From: Atopsyche davidsoni
Lineage: Eukaryota; Arthropoda; Insecta; Trichoptera; Hydrobiosidae
NCBI GenBank assembly: GCA_022113835.1
Contig: JAILWY010000001.1
Location: forward strand, 5,208,001 to 5,272,000
DNA length: 64,000 nt
Direction: 5' to 3'
Part shown: positions 49,517 through 59,337 of the stretch, one piece after another
Position numbering within the stretch: the first letter of the stretch is position 1
Layout: each line of letters starts with the position of its first letter
Made by a program: the position numbers and the translations under genes
Notes under the pieces: model-generated
The model's database searches: none
Told to the model about the DNA's origin: nothing
Seen by the model: only the letters and a program-made list of their open reading frames with translations

Positions 49517-52500
49517 CAGCCGCTGAGTGTAACGTATTTTATATCAAGATTTTATCATATGTAGAATATTTCACGACTACCTCATTTTTCTCACGGTTAA
49601 AATAAGAGGGATTCTGTATATAATCTTCTGTATTTATGGTAATATGGTCAATAAAGTTCCATGAAAATCGCGCATTTATTAATAAATGGACAAGGTTGAT
49701 TTGTTATTATTGTGAGTTTACTTTCTGCAAATAGAGGGTTCACAAACTCGGGGATTAAATTGTATTTATCCCGAGCTATACAGCAGAAGTAGAGTTTGCT
49801 TTGTGTTGGCGAATTTTCGTTGTTTACTATGCATCTGTTGAGCATTTATAATTAATTAATATAAAGGACAAACCGCAACCGAAGGTAGTGTAATTAGTAA
49901 TGAATACGATAAGGATATTCCGATAACCGGGATGCTTTAATATTTTACCTAAAATATTAGTTACAGGGCTAAATTTAGGGAAATTTTAGTCTAAAACATT
50001 TTAATACCTTGATATTAATTATTTAAAAATTCTCGCACAGCTTCAATATATATATCTGAAATATGTTGCCATGCTTTTTGCATCTATTTTAATAATAAGT
50101 ATTTGTGTGTTTAAATAGTTTATATTTTAATTTAATGTATAAAACATAAATAATATTAGTAAATTTATGATTTTTAGTAACTAAATGAATATCCAACATA
50201 GTGCAGTTTTGTAAGGTAATAACTAAAATTGTATGTACTTGATGTCGTGAAGTAGTTAAATATATTATATTAAACCATGAGGCTTTCATATAGAAAAAAT
50301 TGGTTCGTCATGATATAATCTGTCAAACGAAATTCAATTTTTTTTACGAATTAAATCCCCGAACGACAAGCTTCAGCTGGACAGCGAATTGCTATTTTAT
50401 TTACACCATCAATGTGGAAAAAGGCTTCGCATTTCCGTATTGATTATTAATTTTACAAAACCAGTTTATTCGGAATTTATCATCGGTTCACGGGGCTTGT
50501 ATTTATGATAGCTATCAATATTTCAAACCGATTGCGATTTTTCTCCAATCAGTATGAAGTTTGTCATAACTGAATCCGCTTCGAGGATTGAACAAAAGCA
50601 TTACGCCCGATGGAGGTCTGATTGAAACGAGGACTTCACTTCACACGGGTGAATCGCTGCGATATTGCTATTGTCTGCTCATAAAGATAAAAGAGGTTAA
50701 CTGGATCGATTTTTTTTAATACAAAAAATAACAATGCAGTTTTCCTATTGTTACAGTAGTGAAAAATATTCATTTATGAAATATTACGGATGAACTTAAT
50801 TTTTAGAATAAACATTATAGTTAAATTTTAGGGGAGCATTACCTTTTAAAGTTGTTATTAACTTTTAATATATCTTTATGTCATTCATATAATATATATA
50901 TGTATATTATTACATACTTTAGTACATTATTATATACTTTGGTACAGTTGTTTTTTATTTGCAGTATTATTGAAAGTGGTTATAATCCTGTTTTATTAAT
51001 CAACTAATTAAACACATTGTTATTTTATCTTTTTTAGTGTATTTTTTGTGTAAACGCTGAAGTATTAGTATAACAAAATCTTTTTATTTACATTGAAACT
51101 AATAATAAATACGGAATATAGTTTTATTTTCTCACGAGTAGTACTAACTAGGTTTTTTAGTATTCCACTGTAAAAAATATCCTTGATGCATTTTTATTGA
51201 AATTTTCTGTTGCATCGTCTGTTTTTTAGTCAGTTACAAATAATTTGCGTTTTATTAGACCCTAAAAATGGCTCCTAGATATTCATTTTTACTGAAAGGT
51301 ACCTTTCTGATACAAGAAGTAGCCAGCACTACCACAATACGGTACGCGGAGCGGAAAATATCGACTCGCTTTTATTCCATTTTTCCATCCGTCGGTGTTT
51401 GATGGTATTGAATAAATTCCCTTGGCCGTAACATTTTTCACTGTACGAGGGAGGGTTTGTTATACTCCATTTTAAACTGCAACATAGAGCTTCCAGGAAA
51501 TGGAATTTTACGATAAGGAGCCTTCTCAAATCTGTATATATAATGTTCCGAGTTTCTGCACCAAACGATTTGGAAATACTTTATACCCTCTTGTATATAT
51601 CTCATCACCTCAAAAGTGTTTCCAAACTTTGTTTTATTAAATAATTTACCATATGATGTATTCGGACATATAAGAAAAAACAATGTTATTAAAACTTAAT
51701 GATTCAAAAATATGAGAGGGTTCCTTTAAATTTTTCATCCACAAAAATATTGTACATATTTAAATTTATCTAAAAGCTGTTTTTGTACAGTAATGTTATC
51801 AATATTTTTAATACAAATTTTCAATCTGTTTTAAATTGGACGTTTGAATAAACTGATATTAATTTAACTCATATATTTATAAACAGTTGACTACCACGTG
51901 ACGTTGACTACTACGTAATCGTAAAAACACAGTCAAAAATGTTTTATTTATTAAATTGTGTACTGATGATTATTATAAAAAATACGAATATTTTGTACAT
52001 TTCATGATTTTAATTGAACATATTTGCCAATAAGTGTTCATCTTGTTAATACGAATGAATTAACTGCTTGCCAGATGGTTGGTAATGATTCTAATTATGT
52101 TGTATAACAAGCGTATATTCCAGATATATTACATTTTTTATTTAATTTTATTATGTATGGATTATTTTAATAAAATCCGAATTATCAATCAACCATCTTA
52201 TTATTTCCTTAGTTTTTGGGACATTCTTCATGAGTATTTTTTATGCCATTACTATTTTATGTTTTCAATGTTGATATAGACAAAATTAACTAGTAAGTAA
52301 AACAATGTTTATTCGATATTTTTTATTTCAAATTATGTCATACATTACAGTAATGTGTTTTTATTTCTATAATCCACAATATGTACAAGCATGTCTTTAC
52401 AAAATGAAATTTTATTGTCACTCCTTCCAGTTAGGTGATAAATATTCATGCCAAATAATTAAATGCTATGATATATTCAAATAAACTTAAAATTAATTAA

Positions 52501-54248
52501 TGATATTCTGTTGTAAATTCCTTCCATACTTACTTATTTACATTAGACTCCCCCGCGAGAGAATCGGATAATATTACTAATTTGGTACCAAGCTGTCAAT
52601 AAAATAAATATAAATTGAGAAATTAATCTTTTGCTGACTTTCGGTCGTCCGATAAATTTTACAAATATAAAATTGAAAAATACTCACAATTTTCATATAA
52701 ATTATCTGAATTTAACTTTATAATGAAATTTTTAACAATTTACAATTTCGTGTGGAAGACTGTCAGGATTTTTGCATCTTCCTTTTGTAATTTTTAGATT
52801 TTCATTTCAATTTTATTATACATCAGTAAAAACTCTGCTCAAATAATAAAGTGCTTTATTTTTATTTAAATTCAAGAAATTTTTGCTTGCTTGGAATATT
52901 TATATTATAATATAAAATAAATTGTATTCGTGCAACCGTTCCTAGGGGGCAATGAAAAACATTTCAGTGAAATCTGTTGGAATTGATATTTAATACAGGT
53001 TTCTAAATGCTATTGCATTGCAACCTTTAGATATATCTAGGATATTCACAAAATCACTTTAAAAACTAACCAAATATAACATGAAAAGTTATTTACAAAG
53101 ATAAACAGGTTATTTTCGACATCATATGTATCATTCCATATAAAACTCTTCTTAATAAATTTATTACAATATTCCTAACTCGTATGTTTTACTCACTTTC
53201 TCGATATGGGATAAGTTCAACGTTCAAAAATATAAGCAATAAATATATCACTTGGTTCATATTATCTCTTCAATTATTTAAATTTTGATGTAAGGATATC
53301 TTAACAATATTATCTACAGGGGTTTTTTTTTATAAAAATTGTTTTTTTTTATTTCGCGAGTCTAGTTTATGATAACGACATTCCTTTGGTGTTTAAATAC
53401 AAAAATCTACTCCTTAAATATTTTTAACTATAATTATTATTTTAAAATAAATAAAATTACTTCACATTTCTTTTAAGCAAAAGTAAATTTAAATACTTTG
53501 TAAATATACAAAGAAAATTATTGTTTTCGAATACATTATTATTTTATTAAATATTGAATCATACAAATCTTGAAAAGCTTAAAAACAATGTTATCCATTA
53601 TTCATTAACAGTATTTTTAAAAAATAATATTTGTGTCATTAAATTTTATATTTAATCGCTAGAAATTTTAATTAAAGTATTACAATTTAAAGAATGTTCA
53701 CATTTTTTATATTTTATATAAAAGCGTGAGATCTCCTTTGACTTCAAAGCTTTACCGTGGTTGTGTGATTCTATAAAGTTGTGTGAATATTGGTGACCCT
53801 TAAAGCAATTCTTAAAAGTTAAGTGTGTGGATCATAAGGCCATTCATTTTTGTTAAAACCATCTATTAAAATTCCAGTGAAAAATAAAATGAGTGTAGAG
53901 CATTGACTATAAATGCACTAAATTTAAGGCATAAATAATTCAAGGTATAATATTTTCAATTTATTGTTATCCGCTTGGTGGTCTCTTAAATCAATAAAGG
54001 TTTTTAAAAAATCAGTGTATTATTGAATATATTAACTATGCAATGCAAGTTGATAAACGAAATTTCAAACAACTAGTATTAATCTTACCTAACTATCTAA
54101 ATCCTGTTGTAGAACTAATTCCATGTTATATTTGTTACATATAAATATTTGTCTATTAGCAACCCTTGTATCAGCTGTAAAATTCTGGTAGGACTCCAAG
54201 GCTACTCTATGATATTTCATTATCTCGTTTGCTGGTTATTTTTTTTGC

Positions 54249-54254
54249 TTTATT
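54249..54254 (-). terminator. Polyadenylation signal of the spondin-like gene
   Basis: A perfect AATAAA on the minus strand 35 bases downstream of the TGA stop, in the sequence acaaataaagc. The placement is right for a short 3' untranslated region, but AATAAA is common in DNA this AT-rich, so use of this site is inferred. Confidence 0.5.
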
Positions 54255-54289
54255 TGTAAAAAAATCAGGATATTCTCTGGTGTGGTGCC

Positions 54290-54468
54290 TCACAGAGAGC
54301 ACGGCATGAGGTCGCAGCTCTGCTTGTCCACCCTGGGGCCGCAGGGTTGGCCACCCCCCGAGGGTGGGCGCCGCACGGAGCGGGTGCGCTGGCGAAGGGC
54401 GCCGATTCCGCACGTCCCCGAGCAGGGACTCCAGTTGGACCATCCTGATAATACGCAGTCCTTGCGGG
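54290..54468 (-). CDS. Spondin-like gene, terminal exon with TSR3 and stop
   Basis: After acceptor gtgtgtctgacag this exon completes an Ala codon, encodes a whole TSR in one piece (WSNWSPCSGTCG, six cysteines, ending CDLMPCSL) and reaches a TGA stop at 54290-54292. It is markedly GC-richer than its surroundings. On the minus strand AATAAA (54249-54254) lies 35 bases past the stop, so the 3' untranslated region may be very short. The intron upstream (54469-56157) is the longest of the gene and holds several retroposon copies. Confidence 0.9.
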
Positions 54469-57400
54469 CTGTCAGACACACAATTACATCAAATTAGAAC
54501 AGCGAAGAGTCAAAGATGCATCTGTAGTCAAAAATAATTCAAATTTTTGATCTAAACGTACTAACGAATCATTTCCGTTTATCGAGAATTTTTTTTTAGT
54601 ACACCGGTCATGTAAACCAGGGGATGTGGGATCAAAGGGTATAATTATGCCTGTTTCAAAGTATCACAATAATACACCATGAAAAGTACTAATTTTTAAG
54701 TTGTGTAATATAATATTTTTGCAGAAATAAAATTTTAAAAAATATATAACATTGCATGTAATTTGTTAATGAAAATAATATTTTTATTACTTATATGATT
54801 AGGCACATAAGTTTATATATAGAAGATGATTTAAAGAATCTTTTAGAAAAATATCATCGTGATTTGTGTGGGATTTGAACCCACATCCCCTGGTTTACAT
54901 GACCGGTGTACTAACCCTTGTACTAACGAATCACTTCCGTTTATCGAGAATTTTTTTTTTAGTACACCTGTCATGTAAACCGGTTTTTTTAGTACACCGG
55001 TCATGTAAACCAGGGGATGTGGGTTCAAATCCCACACAAATCACGATGATATTTTTTTGAGAGTTTCTTTAAATCATCTTCTATATATGAACTAATGTGC
55101 TTAATCATATTAATAATAATATAATAAACCCGTAATGGGTAATAAATACGCATCTGATGGACGTTTAATAAAGAAATCGACATATGAAAATAATATTTAA
55201 TAAATAATTATTTTTATTAGCGTACATACACATTAAAAATATTTGAAGCAAACTTTATACAAAGATCTCGTTTTAAAAAAATCATACATTTTTTTAATTG
55301 TGCGTTACTCAATTCTATGTATTATTGTAGAAGAAAATGTTAACTACTTCTTTTATAAATAAAGTCTATTAAGAAGAATTTCACAAATTTATTTCGAGCA
55401 TATATAAAATTTTTATGTTTTTATTTCTTCAAATTAAACGTATGCCGGCTAGGCCTTTCCGCATTTTTTATGAAATTTAATTTCGAAAAAATTTACCACC
55501 GCAAGCATATTTAAATTAAATCCTCGATGTTTCAATTTTTAAGCGCAAACATTATTATCAAAGCCGGGTGCGGCCAGGCTAATTTGCATTTGCCCGGCTG
55601 CTTCAAAAACCAATCTGAAAAATTGCATCTCACGGCGAAATATAACGCAACCAAACAGAATCAGCTGACGTTGCCTAGCAACTGGCTGACGGGGCAAACA
55701 CCTGAGGGAGCAAGCGTGGCTAGTTTTCAGGAATTGCAATATTCTATTTGCGCTTCTAGCACTGAAAAATTTCCTTTTAAACGATACGTTTGACACGTTA
55801 AATTTAAAGAACATACATTCGTTTCAGTCAATGATTATCATAAATCCACATTTTAAACATACTGTTAATACAATTCACGCAAGAACCAATTGAATTATTA
55901 TCGTTTTATATTTGATTTTAAAAGTCTATTAAAAAAAAAAAAAATTTTTATTAATGTAGCAGAAATCACTGTAAAATTGTTTATGAGAAACAGGCTTTTT
56001 TAAAGTGCAAAATCAATTCTTATAACGTTTAAAAATTAAAAGCCTACATCAAAGATAATTTTTAAGATTTAATATTAAAAATATAAATTAGCTATAATAA
56101 GTACATAAGTGGTAACATTGTATTATTGTCAGTTTATGAAAACAATATATTTCTTACCACTTGGGAAATGATTCCCAGGTCCCCATGTTGGGTTGGAGTC
56201 ATAGCTGTTGTCTTCGTCTGCGTTATCATCTTCATTGTTATCGTCCCCATTGCTGGTATCTTCTTCAGATCTTCTGCCGCCTCCTTTACAGGGTCTCAGC
56301 TTTAAGCATTTTCTTCTCTTCAAAAGTTTCCTGGGGCAATCCTTGCCGCCATTGAGGGGATGTTTCTGTTAAAACAAAACAACGTAAAATTTTTTATCTA
56401 CTTATCTCGAATAGAAAATTTGAGTATTTAATTGATAAAATTTGCTTACGATGATATATCTAGACTTGGTCTCAAAACCTCTTCCACATGTTACATTGCA
56501 CCCGCTCCAATCCGTCCACTTTGAGACCTCACACTTCTTTATTAATCCCACAACCTCTTCGATGACGCCATTTGTTCCAGAATGAGCTGGTTTCCTCATG
56601 TTAATGTCAGTGCTCTCTCGTACTCTGGCTTCTTCGCTGTCTTCTTGCTCATCTTCATCTGCATCACCTCTTTGGTATTGTCTTCTCTTCTCTTCATTTT
56701 GATCTCTGCCACCGTAGCGGTGTCTCCCGGGAGCGTCACTTCCTTGCTGCTTGTTTCTGTCTCTTCTTTGATTTCTATTATTGCGATCTCTGTTTTTATT
56801 TTTTTTATTTTCTCTCGAATCTTCCATTTCATTTGAATTGGGAGGGTTTGTTGGTCCATCGATTCCACTCAGCGAGCCATCTCCGGTGACGATTCCTGAA
56901 GATAGATCTCCGGCGAGAGGTCGCCGATTACCGATCTGGTTTCCAGGGTCTAAGCCTCCGAATTGATCAAGACCTATTTACACATACAATAATATTATAT
57001 TAAATACCATCAAAGACTAAATTAAATGTTTACATAATTTACAGTGCAAAAAAGACTATAAACATACAATTTATTTATAATATATATATTTAATTTAAGA
57101 AGAATAACTTTATAATAAATAAAACAAATATTGATGTTATAAAATTGTTTAAACCTTTTATCAAAATAGACATCGCTTTTGTTACAATCACTATAGATTT
57201 TATACGATAACGCTCGTTTTCCTTTGCGCCGTAAAACATTTTACAGGGTGAACCATAAAAACTTCCCCGTGTTCCGGGGATGAATAAATAATGACCGTAT
57301 TTCATTTCCCCTACCGTAGTATGTGTCCATATTGTCGTCCTGTTGCGCGACATCCAGGAAGGTGTGATTGGCGACAGGTGCGTGAACAAAATTTGTCTCA

Positions 57401-57839
57401 TCGTCTTCGCTATTTTCCTCAAGAATTTTCTCGATTCTTTTCAAATCCTCTAAGCAGCGTGTAAGGAAACCGTCGTTTTGAGATATGTTTACTAAGCTAT
57501 TACTTATTTTATTAAAGAAATATAAATATGCCAAAAGAGATTTAAAATAAAACGCTTTAATAATTGATAAATTATCGCTGAGCTCGGATTTTAATATGAG
57601 ACAAAGGGTTTTCTAAAAATTAATAAAAAATACCTATGCATAATTTAAACAAAACCTTATTTAAGGGTATTGTTTTTAATGTTGAATGAAATTTTATAAT
57701 GTGTTTTTATTTTTTTTCGTTATACTGGGTAAGCATAAATATTGTTCATACCAAAAAAAGCAGAACACAAAATTGATTAATATAAAAAAAACATACATTT
57801 CATGACCTTTTTAAAATTTTAAAATATATATATAGGTGT

Positions 57840-57878
<39 letters not shown>

Positions 57879-59337
57879 AGCACATTTGAATGAATGCGAT
57901 GTGAATATTGGTATGTATAAGTAATGAAAAATATTGAGTATGAATTTAGAGATGTCTTAGAAAAATTATAAAAAATCTACTAAGTTATTGTCAATATCCA
58001 CCTCTGTACGAAGAACAGACGCGCCAGCACTCATGGTGCGAATCGAAGTTATTCCTGTTCCCCTGGCAACCCGTATAACCGAAGGGCTCGCACTTCTTGG
58101 CGTTGATGTCGAAGAACCACCTCTCCATGTAGGCCCTGCACGGACCCACAATCTTGGGAAGGCTGCAGATCTCTTTAAGCGCGGTTAGTATTGTTAGTAA
58201 AGCATGTAATGGAATGAGATGTCGTTAGAACTACGGTTAACTTTACAAGGTAAGGCTTTTTTATACGTTTGCTCGATTTTAATAGATGATCGACTCATAC
58301 ACTAATAAATAATAAAATGTAAAACAACCGACAGTTTTTAGTAATCAATAGCTGTGTTTAAATCTCAGCTCGTGTATTGTACAAATATTGGTTTTATTTG
58401 TAAAAAAAATGCCAGTTTTTAAAGTGTTGTTTTTGTGAATTACTTGTAAAAACTATGCCAAGTGAATGATCGTGTTGAAATACGTTAAACAATTTATATT
58501 TAACATCTTTATTTAGTATTTTTATCATTTCTATTTAGTGCTCGCTGAACACTTCTCGGTAAGCTAAAATACATATTTATATTTCACTTCGTATTTTCAA
58601 TCATTCTACTAATTTATAGTATAAGCAAATGTATTTTTTTTCAGAAAATTAAAAAAAAAATTCAATGAGGTTAGTTTATCAAAGGGAAGATTTTACAAGA
58701 TAAATAACTTACGTCTAGCATCCTCTTGAGATACGTCACAGGAAGGCAGCACTCCCTCGCACTCCACTTCCTCCATCATGGCAGTGTTCTTGCACGCCTC
58801 GCTGACGTCACTGTCGCCGTCACCGTCACCCTCGGGGTGCATACTGTCGTCTTCTTCGTTTTCTTCCTCAGACTTCTCATCATCTTCTTGATTACTCTTA
58901 GGCTATAAAACATTTTCAGTTATTTTAACACATTCACATATTATATTTGTATGAAATTCACTAGCAGTGTTATATTTACTTTGTTAAAATACGTATCCTT
59001 GTAAATAAACGAATAACATGTTAAAGATTTCAAATTGCATTAAAGATTATATATTATTTACAAATATAATAATTACTATTTTTTTTTAGAAATCAATAGT
59101 AATTTTCCTAATTTTAAAGACGTCTGTAATCTTACCGGTCGTCCCCAGAGCGCTCTTTTGCGCTGCATCCTGGTCAGGCTCCTCAGCATCTGCTGCTGGT
59201 CCACGTCCTTGAAGTATGGCTGGCGAGTGCGCATCTTGCGGCCCTTGCCACAAGTGGCGGTGCAGTCGGACCAATCCGACCACGGGGTCGTGGGGCAGTC
59301 CGGATTGTCGTCATAAATTCCGGCCTCGCTCTCAAGC
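54290..59337 (-). CDS. Spondin-like secreted TSR/Kunitz protein, 3' part of gene (7 exons, join 59337..59136, 58902..58713, 58172..58002, 57449..57315, 56973..56450, 56365..56158, 54468..54290)
   Basis: This is the 3' portion of a multi-exon gene for an extracellular, probably matrix-associated protein. The exons give 535 residues plus one base of an upstream split codon. Domains, numbered from the first whole codon: TSR1 14-122, Kunitz 133-183, charged linker 188-379, TSR2 380-433, acidic stretch to 476, TSR3 481-533, stop. Each TSR shows a WxxW motif (tryptophan C-mannosylation type) and CxxTCG (POFUT2 O-fucosylation type), with six cysteines. Donor and acceptor phases agree at all six junctions and introns are 84 to 1689 bp. 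TSRs with a Kunitz domain fit F-spondin/SPON-1-like proteins; the Reeler and Spondin_N domains expected at the N-terminus are not visible and should lie beyond the right edge. The orthologue (an F-spondin or fat-spondin type) is not resolved, so no symbol is given. The domain calls are sure; the exact family name is an inference. Confidence 0.9.
54557..54647 (+). mobile_element. Retroposon fragment (copy 6) in terminal intron of spondin-like gene
   Basis: A truncated piece of the family: cgtactaacgaatcatttcc, a spacer ending in a T run, then agtacaccggtcatgtaaac and the start of the T arm (gatgtgggatcaaa). It shares the same odd junction (atcgagaattttttttt followed by agtacacc) with copy 7 some 350 bases away, so one may derive from the other. 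No body or tail is present. Confidence 0.55.
54769..55198 (+). mobile_element. Retroposon copy 7, inverted dimer with 15-bp target duplications
   Basis: Direct repeats ATGAAAATAATATTT (54769-54783 and 55184-55198) flank a 400-bp unit. In order: left arm; complete 73-nt tRNA-like segment reversed (54860-54932); spacer with a T run; a short partial head (54961-54983); a second, 5'-truncated tRNA-like head in sense orientation (54991-55043) with B box GGTTCAAATCC; right arm; tail with ACCCGTAATGGGT and AATAAATACGCATCTGATGG. This copy shows the normal SINE order (head, body, tail) on the plus strand joined to an inverted second head. It lies in the last intron of the spondin-like gene, antisense to it. 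Confidence 0.8.
54860..54932 (-). repeat. tRNA-like cloverleaf, reversed head of copy 7
   Basis: Nearly identical to the tRNA-like segment of copy 1, of the same 73-nt length, with the same intact T arm and B box and the same CATGTAA anticodon loop with A at position 33. Its 3' acceptor strand runs into the left arm of the element. Confidence 0.6.
55440..55800. promoter_or_regulatory. Candidate enhancer in last intron of spondin-like gene
   Basis: A segment distinctly less AT-rich than the rest of the intron holds several recognisable binding-site consensuses: ATTTGCAT (POU octamer, 55582-55589), CAGCTG (E-box, 55662-55667) and GTTGCCTAGCAAC (55670-55682), a near-perfect palindrome of the RFX X-box type. 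The long open frames on both strands here do not resemble a known protein and lack exon-like splice contexts. Enhancer function is an inference from site clustering. Confidence 0.35.
56158..56365 (-). CDS. Spondin-like gene, C-terminal half of TSR2 and acidic tail
   Basis: The exon follows acceptor gttttaacag and ends one base into a codon at g|gtaaga. It supplies cysteines 4-6 of TSR2 within a strongly basic segment (PRKLLKRRKCLKLRPC), a candidate glycosaminoglycan-binding surface by analogy with other TSRs. About 40 residues rich in Asp, Asn and Glu follow. The 84-bp intron separating it from the previous exon is the shortest in the gene and matches typical insect short introns. Confidence 0.87.
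56450..56973 (-). CDS. Spondin-like gene, low-complexity linker and N-terminal half of TSR2
   Basis: This is the longest exon (524 nt). It starts after a taaatag acceptor by completing a Gly codon and ends in phase 0 at gtaagc. The first third is Gly/Pro/Asn-rich, followed by a Lys/Asn/Arg-rich block (roughly residues 285-315), an Asp/Glu-rich block and then the first half of TSR2 (KWTDWSGCNVTCGRGF, three cysteines). The CNVTCG motif is both a POFUT2-type site and an NxT sequon. The adjacent basic and acidic low-complexity blocks are unusual between spondin TSRs, which are normally close together. Confidence 0.87.
57315..57449 (-). CDS. Spondin-like gene, linker exon after Kunitz domain
   Basis: This short exon (2 bases, 44 codons, 1 base) encodes a charged linker beginning DLKRIEKILEEN, with one NHT N-glycosylation sequon and a run of Asp/Asn near the end. 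It has no cysteine and no recognisable domain. The acceptor is acacgctgcttag and the donor g|gtaggg; both phases match the neighbouring exons. The reading is supported by codon-like composition and phase rather than by homology, so it is somewhat less certain than the domain exons. Confidence 0.75.
57831..57876 (+). repeat. (GT)n microsatellite in spondin-like gene intron
   Basis: A TA run is followed by about 40 bases of GT repeats with one interruption (GTTT), lying in the intron between the Kunitz exon and the linker exon. Confidence 0.9.
58002..58172 (-). CDS. Spondin-like gene, Kunitz/BPTI domain exon
   Basis: The exon encodes one complete Kunitz serine-protease-inhibitor fold (residues 133-183): six cysteines with family spacing, WFFD before the third cysteine, GYTGCQGNRNNF in the core and ECWRVC at the end. 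The residue after the second cysteine, the P1 position, is Arg, which fits inhibition of trypsin-like proteases if the domain is active. The acceptor (cttaaag) has a weak pyrimidine tract but two ACTAAC branch-point-like sequences lie just upstream. The donor (g|gtggat) is non-canonical beyond GT; it was chosen because it alone keeps phase with the next exon. The 3' boundary is the least certain splice site in the gene. Confidence 0.87.
58713..58902 (-). CDS. Spondin-like gene, exon with acidic insertion and C-terminal half of TSR1
   Basis: The acceptor is gttttatag and the donor is c|gtaagt. The exon starts in phase 0 and ends after one base of a codon. About 33 residues dominated by Glu and Asp (residues 72-102 of the partial protein) precede EACKNTAMMEEVECEG, which supplies cysteines 4-6 of TSR1. 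TSRs are usually about 55-60 residues; here the distance from first to last cysteine is 109, so the domain carries an unusually long acidic, probably disordered loop. A patch this acidic could bind basic proteins or calcium, but that is speculation. Confidence 0.88.
59136..59337 (-). CDS. Spondin-like gene, exon encoding N-terminal half of TSR1 (5'-most exon in window)
   Basis: The exon follows a good acceptor (ctctgcag) and ends at donor gtaag. It begins with one base completing a codon from an unseen upstream exon and then encodes 67 residues. It carries the first half of a TSR: three cysteines, WSDWSDC and CTATCG, a basic run (GRKMRTR) and a helical Gln/Arg-rich stretch. The next half of the repeat is in the following exon, so this TSR is split by an intron and interrupted by an acidic insertion. 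No upstream exon of the gene was found between 59338 and 64000. Confidence 0.9.

Larger units (their letters stand above)
40536..54248. other. Non-coding desert downstream of the spondin-like gene
   Basis: Candidate islands lie at 42060-42550 (with A-box-like TAACTCAGTAGG and a weak B-box-like sequence 30 bases on), 45380-45560, 47200-47420, 48710-49110 and 50330-50700. The 48.7-49.1 kb island is the most striking: about 400 bp of balanced composition with CACCTG and TGATTTAT (Exd/Hox-type) motifs. One possible terminal exon and small repeats are listed separately. Confidence 0.4.

Noticed and set aside
55539..55814. Overlapping reading frames on both strands in the last intron of the spondin-like gene
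   Set aside because: Openness on both strands reflects base composition; the segment reads better as a regulatory patch.
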